From Streptomyces sp. SID486 (GTDB lineage Bacteria > Actinomycetota > Actinomycetes > Streptomycetales > Streptomycetaceae): a stretch of DNA of 64,000 bases. The stretch lies in contig NZ_WWJT01000720.1 in the NCBI RefSeq assembly GCF_009865385.1, forward strand, positions 1 to 64,000. The letters are read 5' to 3'. Made by a program: the position numbers and the translations under genes. The first letter of the stretch is position 1, and each line of letters begins with the position of its first letter. This document shows, in pieces, positions 8,033-14,801 of the stretch. Below the pieces are notes generated by a model that ran no database searches, was not told the origin of the DNA, and saw only the letters and a program-made list of their open reading frames with translations.

Positions 8033-9250
8033 ATGCCCCCCTTCGACGTCCCCGAGGGTGACCCCTTCGGCCCGCACAACCTCCCCTATGGCGTGTTCTC
8101 GCCGTCCGGCAGCACGGACCGGAGGATCGGTGTACGGCTCGGGGACCACGTCCTCGACGCGGCCGCTACGGCCGCCGCGCTCGGCTCGCCCCATCAGGCC
8201 CTGCTCGCCCGGCCCACCCTCAACCAGCTGCTCGCCGCCGGCCGCACCACCTGGTCGGAGGTACGCCGCGCCCTCATCTCCTGGCTCACCGACCCGGCAC
8301 ACCGCGAGACGGTCGAACCACTTCTCCACCCCCTGTCCGAGGTGACCCTGCACCTGCCCTTCGAGGTGGCGGACTACGTGGACTTCTACGCCTCGGAGAA
8401 CCACGCCCGCAACGTCGGCCAGATCTTCCGCCCGGACGCCGCGGACTCCCTCACCCCCAACTGGAAGCACCTCCCGATCGGTTACCACGGCCGCGCCGGC
8501 ACGGTGGTCGTCTCCGGCACGGATGTCGTACGGCCTTCCGGCCAGCGCAAGGGCCCCGCCGACCCCACGCCCGTCTTCGGGCCGTCGATCCGGCTGGACA
8601 TCGAGGCCGAGGTCGGCTTCGTCGTGGGAGTGCCGTCGGAGCTGGGCCGCCCGGTCGCGCTCGGCGACTTCCGCGAGCACGTCTTCGGGCTGTGCCTGCT
8701 GAACGACTGGTCCGCACGGGACATCCAGGCATGGGAGTACGTCCCCCTCGGTCCGTTCCTCGGCAAGTCCTTCGCGACCTCGGTGTCGGCGTGGATCACC
8801 CCGCTGGAAGCACTGGAGCACGCGCGCGTGGCGGCCCCGGAGCGCACGTACCCGCTGCTGCCCTACCTGGACGACTCCGCGCCCGACGTGGAACCCGGCG
8901 GATACGACCTGCGCATCTCCGTCGCGATCAACGGCCATGTGGTGTCCGAACCGCCTTTTTCCACCATGTACTGGACCGCTGCCCAGCAGCTCGCCCACAT
9001 GACGGTGAACGGCGCCTCGCTGCGCACGGGCGACCTGTACGGCTCGGGCACCGTGAGCGGGCCGGCCGAACAGCAGCGCGGCTCGCTGCTGGAACTGACC
9101 TGGAACGGCAGCCGGCCGCTCGAACTGCCCGACGGCAAGCGCACGTTCCTGGAGGACGGGGACGTGGTGACACTGTCGGCCTGGGCACCGGGCGCGGACG
9201 GCCGCCGGGTCGGACTCGGCGAGGTCAGCGGACGGATCGTGACGAACTGA
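8033..9250 (+). CDS. fahA: Fumarylacetoacetase (tyrosine degradation)
   Basis: This 405-residue enzyme hydrolyses fumarylacetoacetate to fumarate and acetoacetate, the last step of tyrosine/homogentisate breakdown. The segment 'YVDFYASENHARNVGQIF' carries the expected catalytic His region, 'LPIGYHGRAGTVVVSGT' is the signature loop, and Asp/Glu metal ligands are seen in 'LDIEAEVGFVVG' and 'CLLNDWSARDIQAWEYVP'. 'GDLYGSGTVSGP' is the conserved C-terminal turn. Length matches bacterial FahA. The ATG at 8033 is followed directly by the conserved start 'PPFDVPEGDPFG'. Homogentisate dioxygenase is not beside it, so the gene stands alone here. Confidence 0.95.
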   Translation: MPPFDVPEGDPFGPHNLPYGVFSPSGSTDRRIGVRLGDHVLDAAATAAALGSPHQALLARPTLNQLLAAGRTTWSEVRRALISWLTDPAHRETVEPLLHPLSEVTLHLPFEVADYVDFYASENHARNVGQIFRPDAADSLTPNWKHLPIGYHGRAGTVVVSGTDVVRPSGQRKGPADPTPVFGPSIRLDIEAEVGFVVGVPSELGRPVALGDFREHVFGLCLLNDWSARDIQAWEYVPLGPFLGKSFATSVSAWITPLEALEHARVAAPERTYPLLPYLDDSAPDVEPGGYDLRISVAINGHVVSEPPFSTMYWTAAQQLAHMTVNGASLRTGDLYGSGTVSGPAEQQRGSLLELTWNGSRPLELPDGKRTFLEDGDVVTLSAWAPGADGRRVGLGEVSGRIVTN

Positions 9251-9634
9251 GCGGCGGCATCGCCGGCGCGACGGTCAGCGCGTAGGCGCTGCTCGCCGTG
9301 GCGGGCGTCGCCGGGCCACCGGCCCGGCCTCGCCCCGGCTCGCTGAGGCGACCTTCCCGCCTTGCACTGCCCTGCTCCGGCGAGGCGGGGGCACGTGCGC
9401 GTACGCGCGGAACGACCGGCAGCGGCAGCGCCGCCGGTCCAGCGGGCCGCTCACGCGCGCGTGCCCCGTTCGCAGCGGATCGTCGTTCGCAGCGGATCGT
9501 CGCCGACACCTGACTCGCGCGGTCGTCTTCGCCATACTGGCAAGGACACGCACCAGGCGCGGCGCACGAAGGTGCGCCGCGTGCCCGGCACCACCGCCCC
9601 GCACGCCTCTCCGACCAGGAACCGGAGCCCCGGC
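9251..9634. other. Intergenic region with a 17-bp tandem duplication
   Basis: No supported gene lies between fumarylacetoacetase and the M56 protease. The 17-base sequence TTCGCAGCGGATCGTCG occurs twice in tandem at 9469-9485 and 9486-9502, about 130 bases before the protease start. It may be an operator or slippage product. M56 proteases are often paired with a BlaI-type repressor gene, but none is present here. Confidence 0.5.
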
Positions 9635-10573
9635 ATGACCGTCTGCCTGCTCCTGCTGAGCGTCGTCGCTCTGACGGCCGCCGTGCCGGCGCCGCGCGCG
9701 CTGACCCGGGCGGCATGGCCCGAGCGGGAACCCGTGGTCGCGCTATGGGCATGGCAGTGCATGGTCGCCACCGTCCTGCTGTGCTGCCTGACCGCGCTGG
9801 TCCTGGGCGCCGCGGCCGTCTTCCACACCGTCCGCGACCGCGTCTTCGCTCCCGCGCCGCCCTCCGTCACCGCCGCCTACGACCTGTCCACGGCACCGGT
9901 GTGGGCCGCCGTACTCACCGTGCTGCTGGCCTGCGGGGCCGCCTGGACGACCGCGATGCTGGCCCGGGAACTCGTCGAGGCCCGCCGCAGCCGGGGCCGG
10001 GCCCGGGCGCAGCTGCGCGAGCGCGCCCCGGAGCTCCCGGCGGGGCTGCCGGCGGCGCGGGGCCCGATGCTGGTGCTGGAGGACGAGTACCCGGACGCCT
10101 GGTGGATGCCAGGCCACCCACCGCAACTGGTCGTCACCACAGGGGCGCTGCACCGCCTCACCGATCTGCAACTGGACGCCGTCCTCACCCACGAGCGCGG
10201 ACACGCCCGCGCCCACCACGACTGGCTGCTGCACCTGTCCACCGCCCTCGCCACGGGCTTCCCGCGCGTACCGCTCTTCGCCCACTTCTGCGACCAGACG
10301 CACCGCCTGGTGGAGCTGGCGGCCGACGACACCGCGTCCCGGCGCTGCGGGCACCTCACCACCGCTCTCGCCCTGATCGAGCTGAACCAGCACCGGGGTG
10401 TCCTCTCCTGCGACTCGAGCCGCCGCCTCCTCGGCGAACGCGTCGACCGTCTGCTGGAGCCGCCGCCACGGCTGCTGCGCCGGCACCGGGCACTGACGAC
10501 GACGGTGGCCGCGCTGGTACCCCTGCTGCCGCTGCTGATCACGTTCGCGCCGGGCCTGACAGCACTGTCCTGA
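9635..10573 (+). CDS. M56-family membrane metalloprotease
   Basis: This 312-residue integral membrane protease has hydrophobic segments near residues 1-20, 30-55, 80-105 and 275-305. The zinc motif HERGH (about 187-191) sits in a cytosolic or extracellular helix, with 'VELAADDTASRR' downstream supplying the third ligand region. The family includes BlaR1/MecR1-type sensors and HtpX-like proteases. This one is short and lacks a penicillin-binding sensor domain, so it is a minimal M56 protein as often seen in Streptomyces. ATG at 9635 follows AGGAACCGGAG. Confidence 0.85.
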   Translation: MTVCLLLLSVVALTAAVPAPRALTRAAWPEREPVVALWAWQCMVATVLLCCLTALVLGAAAVFHTVRDRVFAPAPPSVTAAYDLSTAPVWAAVLTVLLACGAAWTTAMLARELVEARRSRGRARAQLRERAPELPAGLPAARGPMLVLEDEYPDAWWMPGHPPQLVVTTGALHRLTDLQLDAVLTHERGHARAHHDWLLHLSTALATGFPRVPLFAHFCDQTHRLVELAADDTASRRCGHLTTALALIELNQHRGVLSCDSSRRLLGERVDRLLEPPPRLLRRHRALTTTVAALVPLLPLLITFAPGLTALS

Positions 10574-10682
10574 GCGAACCGCCGGGTGGCAGATCTTGCC
10601 CCGCCCGAATCAAAAAGACCAGGTCAGAGGCTTACTCAAAGGTCCGTCACCTGGCGCAACACTTCAGCAACACGGCATTCCC

Positions 10683-10695
10683 TACCTTGTAGGTA
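10683..10695. promoter_or_regulatory. Palindrome TACCT-TGT-AGGTA, likely GntR operator
   Basis: A perfect 5-bp-arm palindrome with a 3-bp spacer lies 11 bases before the chosen GntR start. GntR/HutC-type regulators bind short palindromes of this size and usually repress their own operon. If it is the operator, all six downstream genes would be controlled from it. Confidence 0.55.
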
Positions 10696-10706
10696 TGGTT
10701 CCAGCC

Positions 10707-11495
10707 ATGCCAGCCACCGACCGCACCCGAGACCATGCCGGGCAGGGCGCCGCGACCACCGTCGCCGCCCACCGCGCACGGCGCCGGTTGCGTGCGGACC
10801 AGGCCCGGCAGCTCGCCGACCTGCTGCGCCGCCAGATCCTCACCGGCGCCTTCCAGGACGGCACCCTCCCCCACGAGTCGGTCCTCGCCACCGACTACCG
10901 GGCCTCCCGCAACACCGTCCGTCAGGCACTGGACCTGCTCCGCGCCGAGGGCCTGGTGGACCGGCTGCCCGGCGTCGGCACCGTCGTCGTCGCCCGGAAG
11001 TACCCCCACGGGCTCGACCGTCTGATGGGCCTCGCGGAAACCCTCCGCGAACACGGCCAGGTCACCAACGAGGTCCGCACCATGGGCCCCGCCCCCGCGC
11101 CCGTCCCCGTGGCCGAACGCCTCGGCGTACCGGCCGGCGCCGACGTCCTCTACATCGAACGCCTGCGCCGCCTGAACGGCCTCCCGCTCTCCCTCGACCT
11201 CACCTACATCCCGCTCGACATCGGCGCAGCCCTGCTCGGCGCCGATCTGGAGCACACCGATGTCTTCCGGCTCCTGGAAGCCATCACCGGCCAACGCCTC
11301 GGCCACGCCGAGATCACTCTGGAGGCGGTCAACGCCGACGCCCATTCCGCGGCCGTGCTCCAGGCTCCGCGCGGCGCGGCCGTGCTGATGCTGGAGCGTC
11401 TCACTCACCTCGCCGACGGCCGCCCCGTCGACCTGGAGTTCATCCGCTTCCGCGGCGACCGCATCACCATGAGCGGCCTGCTGCACCGGTCGTAA
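10707..11495 (+). CDS. GntR/HutC-family regulator (winged helix plus UTRA domain)
   Basis: This 262-residue regulator has a GntR winged helix (about 20-92; 'QLADLLRRQILTGAFQDG', 'SRNTVRQALDLLRAEGLV', 'PGVGTVVV') followed by a UTRA effector domain (about 115-255; 'ADVLYIERLRRLNGLPLS', 'AVLMLERLTHLADGRPVD'). UTRA domains bind small ligands such as sugar phosphates or organic acids. The ATG at 10695 is rejected because it overlaps the palindrome. The ATG at 10707 has only a weak AGG ahead of it, so the start is uncertain. The ferredoxin gene follows after 32 bases, making this the probable local regulator of the importer/redox operon. Confidence 0.88.
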   Translation: MPATDRTRDHAGQGAATTVAAHRARRRLRADQARQLADLLRRQILTGAFQDGTLPHESVLATDYRASRNTVRQALDLLRAEGLVDRLPGVGTVVVARKYPHGLDRLMGLAETLREHGQVTNEVRTMGPAPAPVPVAERLGVPAGADVLYIERLRRLNGLPLSLDLTYIPLDIGAALLGADLEHTDVFRLLEAITGQRLGHAEITLEAVNADAHSAAVLQAPRGAAVLMLERLTHLADGRPVDLEFIRFRGDRITMSGLLHRS

Positions 11496-11527
11496 CCACC
11501 CTCCCTGCACTTTTCCTGGAGACAGCC

Positions 11528-11755
11528 ATGCCCTTGGCGCCCCAGCGGGCCGACGTGCCCGTGACCATCGACGAGTCGAAGTGCATCGACGGCTGCACCC
11601 TCTGCGTGGACATGTGCCCGCTGGACTCCCTCGCCATCGACGAGAGCAACGGCAAGGCGTACATGCACGTCGACGAGTGCTGGTACTGCGGCCCGTGCGC
11701 GGCTCGCTGCCCCACCGGGGCCGTCACGGTCAACATGCCCTACCTGTTGCGGTGA
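11528..11755 (+). CDS. AprB-like 2x[4Fe-4S] ferredoxin
   Basis: This 75-residue protein has two cluster motifs: C-x3-C-x2-C-x3-CP in 'KCIDGCTLCVDMCP' (Cys 19, 23, 26, 30) and C-x2-C-x2-C-x3-CP in 'CWYCGPCAARCP'. The 'CWxCxxC...CPxGA' pattern followed by 'VNMPY' closely recalls AprB, the electron-transfer subunit of adenylylsulfate reductase, but without AprB's long C-terminal tail. GGAGA lies 5 bases before the ATG. The gene sits between the regulator and the binding-protein gene, in one operon with the AprA/FrdA-like flavoprotein, its likely redox partner. The AprB relation is by motif only. Confidence 0.85.
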   Translation: MPLAPQRADVPVTIDESKCIDGCTLCVDMCPLDSLAIDESNGKAYMHVDECWYCGPCAARCPTGAVTVNMPYLLR

Positions 11756-11769
11756 GAGGGACCACCACC

Positions 11770-13113
11770 ATGAAACGCACGGCAGTCGCCCTGTCCACCG
11801 CCGCACTCCTGCTGCCCCTGTCCGCCTGCGCCGGCAGCGCGGAGGCCGGCGACGGCTCCACGGTCACCGTGACCGTCGGCTACCAGTCGAAGACCATCAA
11901 CACCGTCACCGCAGGGACCCTGCTCCGCTCCCTCGGGTACTTCGAGAAGCAGCTCGACTCCCTGCACGACGGCCACACCTACAAGGTCGACTGGCAGGAC
12001 TTCGCCACCGGCGCCCCGATCACCGCCCAGATGACCGCCGGGAAGATCGACATCGGTTCGATGGGTGACTTCCCGCTGCTGCTCAACGCGGCCCGCGGGA
12101 AACAGCTCGGCAGCCCGACCCACCTGGTCTCCGTCACCGGCTACAACCTCCGCGGCGGCCTCAACACCGTCGTCACCGCACCCGGCTCCGCCATCACGTC
12201 TCTCGAAGACCTGAAGGGCAAGAAGGTCTCCACGAGCATCGGCTCGGCCGCCGACGGCACGCTCGTACGCGCCCTGCAACGCGCCGGGATAGACCCGGAC
12301 AAGGGGATCTCCAAACTCAACCAGCAACCCGCGGTGGGCGCGTCCGCCCTGTCCGCCGGCAGCGTGGACGCGCTGTCGCAGTTCGTGGCCTGGCCCGGCC
12401 TGCTCGCCTACCAGGGCAAGGCGAAGGCCGTGTACGACGGCGCCCAGCTGGACCTGCCCACCTTCCACGGCGTCACCGCACGCGAGGACTTCACCCGGAA
12501 ACACCCTGCCGTCCTGGACGCCTTCCTGAAGGCCCAGGACCAGGCGACGGAATACCTCGATCACCATCCCGTCGCCGCCGCCGAGAAGGTCGCCGACACG
12601 ACCGGCCTGCCCGCCGAGGTCGTCTACCTCTACAACGGCGCGCACGGCATCGCCACGTTCAACCCGGCGCTCACACCACGCCTCGTCTCCGCGCTGAAGC
12701 AGGACGTGTCCGTGCTGAAGGCGGCCAAACTGACCGGTGACATCGACGTGGACTCCTTCGTCGATGACCGGTACGTGAAGAAGGCTCTCGGCGCCTCGTA
12801 CACCAAGCGTCTCTCCACGCCTCCCCCGACAGCCGCGAGCGAGGTGTGGGCCAAGGGCAGCGGGAAGACCATCTCCTTCAAGTCGCCCGGACAACTGCTG
12901 GCCTACGTGGCCGCGCACCGGGACGGCATCCGCGCCGCCTACGTGCCCGACGCCACCACCGGCACCCTCTGGTTCGCCGACAGGGCGGTCTGGGTGGCCG
13001 ACGGCGGCCGGCTGCTGCCCTTCGTCACCCCGGCCACGGCGCGAAACTACGTCACCGCCCACGCCGGCGCGCGCACCGTGTCGTACCGCGAGGCACTGGA
13101 GCGGGCCTCATGA
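11770..13113 (+). CDS. ABC importer substrate-binding lipoprotein with NosL-like C-terminal module
   Basis: This 447-residue lipoprotein has signal and lipobox 'LLLPLSACAG' (lipidated Cys near residue 20). Residues about 30-340 form an SsuA/NrtA/ThiY-type binding domain, with 'TVGYQSKTINTVTAG', 'AGKIDIGSMGDFPLLLNAA' and 'LEDLKGKKVSTSIGSAADG'. Residues about 363-447 are an addition: 'ISFKSPGQLLAYVAAH', 'AAYVPDATTGTLWFADRAVW' and 'YREALERA' resemble the C-terminal half of the NosL copper-chaperone fold, without NosL's Cys/Met metal site. It overlaps the permease gene by ATGA. Ligands of the family are sulfonates, nitrate, bicarbonate or pyrimidine precursors; this one is unknown. Confidence 0.88.
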   Translation: MKRTAVALSTAALLLPLSACAGSAEAGDGSTVTVTVGYQSKTINTVTAGTLLRSLGYFEKQLDSLHDGHTYKVDWQDFATGAPITAQMTAGKIDIGSMGDFPLLLNAARGKQLGSPTHLVSVTGYNLRGGLNTVVTAPGSAITSLEDLKGKKVSTSIGSAADGTLVRALQRAGIDPDKGISKLNQQPAVGASALSAGSVDALSQFVAWPGLLAYQGKAKAVYDGAQLDLPTFHGVTAREDFTRKHPAVLDAFLKAQDQATEYLDHHPVAAAEKVADTTGLPAEVVYLYNGAHGIATFNPALTPRLVSALKQDVSVLKAAKLTGDIDVDSFVDDRYVKKALGASYTKRLSTPPPTAASEVWAKGSGKTISFKSPGQLLAYVAAHRDGIRAAYVPDATTGTLWFADRAVWVADGGRLLPFVTPATARNYVTAHAGARTVSYREALERAS

Positions 13114-14024
13114 CCCGGCGGCCCCTGTTCCGGTATGTGCTGCGCACCCTCTCGCTGGCCGCCGCCCTCGGCCTGTGGCAGCTGCTGACCAGCCTGGACG
13201 TAGACCTGTGGCTGCGGTTCTCGCAGTTCCCGACGGTCACCGACGTAGCCCGCGCCTTCAGCGACCGGCTCTCCGGCGACGACTACTGGACCGACCTCAC
13301 CGACAGCCTCACCCGCATCCTGACCGGCTTCGCGCTCGCCGCCGTTCTCGGCGTGGCGGCCGGGGTGCTCGTGGCCCGCTCCCGCCTGGCCGAGGATCTC
13401 CTCGGCCCCGTCCTGGAGGTCGTCCGCCCGATCCCGGCGATCGCTCTCGTCCCGGTCGCGATCCTCCTGTTCCCCTCGAACGAACAGGGCATCGTCTTCA
13501 TCACCTGCACCGCCGCCTTCTTCCCGGTGATGGTCTCCACCCGGCACGCGGTCCGTGCGCTGACCCCCGTCTGGGAGGAGGCGGTGCGCACCATGGGCGG
13601 CGGCCGGCTCCGGATCCTCGGCTCGGTCGTGCTGCCGGGCGCGCTGCCCGGCATCTTCGGCGGGCTGTCGGTGGGCATCGGCGTGTCCTGGATCTGCGTG
13701 ATCTCCGCCGAGATGATCTCCGGCCAGTACGGGGTCGGTTACCGCACCTGGCAGGACTACACCGTGGTCGACTACCCGGGTGTCTTCGTCGGCATGGTCA
13801 CGATCGGCGTGCTCGGCTGGATCACCTCGACGGCCGTGGAACTCCTCGGCCGCCGGCTGACCCGCTGGCTGCCCCGCACCTCGTACGTGTCCCCGGGCCG
13901 CACCCGCGCCGCCCGGCCGCTCACCACTCCCGCTCGCCGCGACGGCGATCCCGAGCAGCAGGCCCAGTCCGAGCAGCAGGGCCACGACCGCACCGAGGAG
14001 GCCCGCGATGAGCACCTCGTCTGA
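13110..14024 (+). CDS. ABC transporter permease (SsuC/TauC type)
   Basis: This 304-residue inner-membrane protein has about six hydrophobic segments and the BPD-permease EAA loop 'EEAVRTMGGGRLRILGSVVLPG'. 'ISAEMISGQYGVGYRTWQDY' is typical of sulfonate/nitrate/taurine permeases. Its ATG overlaps the binding-protein stop (ATGA) and its end overlaps the ATPase start by 17 bases, so translation of the three is coupled. The C-terminal 45 residues are hydrophilic, charged and Gln-rich, beyond the membrane domain. Confidence 0.92.
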   Translation: MTRRPLFRYVLRTLSLAAALGLWQLLTSLDVDLWLRFSQFPTVTDVARAFSDRLSGDDYWTDLTDSLTRILTGFALAAVLGVAAGVLVARSRLAEDLLGPVLEVVRPIPAIALVPVAILLFPSNEQGIVFITCTAAFFPVMVSTRHAVRALTPVWEEAVRTMGGGRLRILGSVVLPGALPGIFGGLSVGIGVSWICVISAEMISGQYGVGYRTWQDYTVVDYPGVFVGMVTIGVLGWITSTAVELLGRRLTRWLPRTSYVSPGRTRAARPLTTPARRDGDPEQQAQSEQQGHDRTEEARDEHLV

Positions 14025-14796
14025 GACCGTCACCGCTCCCGCCGCACCGGCGCCCGGGGCCGCGCGTGGCACCCGGCTCGCCTTCCGGTCCGCCGTCCTC
14101 GGCCACCCGGACGCTCCGGTCCTCGACGGCGTCGACCTGGAGGTCTCCCCCGGCGAGATCCTCACCGTCGTCGGCCCCTCCGGCTGCGGCAAATCCACGC
14201 TCCTGCGCACGCTCGCCGGGCTGCTGCCGCCCTTGGGCGGTGCGGCCGAGGCGGACGGCAGCCCGCTGACCGGGCCGTCGGCCGACCGCGCGCTGGTCTT
14301 CCAGGAGGACGCACTGCTGCCGTGGCGGACCTTGCGCGGAAACGTCGAACTGCCGCTCGCCATCAGGGGCGTGTCCCGCGCGGAGCGGCGTTCGCGGGCC
14401 GAGGCGTGGCTCGCGCGGGTCGGGCTCACCGCGCAGGCGGCGCAGTTGCCGCACCGGGTGTCCGGCGGGCAGCGCCAGCGGGCCCAGTTGGCCCGGGCGC
14501 TGGCCGACAGCCCGCGCGCCGTCCTCATGGACGAGCCCTTCGGCGCCCTCGACGCCCAGACCCGCTCCGGCATGCAGGACCTGCTGGTCGAGGTGTTGCG
14601 CGGCACGGGTGCGACCGTCGTCTTCGTCACGCACGACGTGGACGAGGCCCTCTTCCTCGGTGACCGCGTGGCCCTGCTCGGCTCGGGGCGCGTGTGTGCC
14701 GTGCGCGAGGTGCCGCGTCCCCGTGACCGTGCGGCCTGTGACGAACCGGCTCGTGCGGCGCTGCGCCGCGACATCCTGACCTCGCTCGGTTCCTGA
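14008..14796 (+). CDS. ABC transporter ATPase (SsuB/TauB type)
   Basis: This 262-residue ATPase energises the importer. It shows Walker A GPSGCGKST (about 52-60), the Q-loop 'VFQEDALLPWRTLRGNV' typical of nitrate/sulfonate/taurine importers, signature SGGQRQR, Walker B 'AVLMDEPFGALD' and the H-loop 'VFVTHDVDEAL'. A 22-residue Ala/Pro-rich N-terminus precedes the domain. The gene overlaps the permease gene, and the flavoprotein gene starts within about 10 bases, continuing the operon. Confidence 0.94.
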   Translation: MSTSSETVTAPAAPAPGAARGTRLAFRSAVLGHPDAPVLDGVDLEVSPGEILTVVGPSGCGKSTLLRTLAGLLPPLGGAAEADGSPLTGPSADRALVFQEDALLPWRTLRGNVELPLAIRGVSRAERRSRAEAWLARVGLTAQAAQLPHRVSGGQRQRAQLARALADSPRAVLMDEPFGALDAQTRSGMQDLLVEVLRGTGATVVFVTHDVDEALFLGDRVALLGSGRVCAVREVPRPRDRAACDEPARAALRRDILTSLGS

Positions 14797-14801
14797 AAGG
14801 C

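Noticed and set aside
10695..11495. Upstream ATG at 10695 as the GntR start
   Set aside because: The codon overlaps the TACCT-TGT-AGGTA palindrome and lacks any ribosome binding site; the ATG at 10707 was preferred, though its own signal is weak.
10586..11755. Long frame that fuses a GC-rich N-terminal part to the ferredoxin
   Set aside because: Its first 310 codons are antisense-like Arg/Pro-rich sequence overlapping the GntR gene in another frame. The ferredoxin has its own start and ribosome site at 11528.
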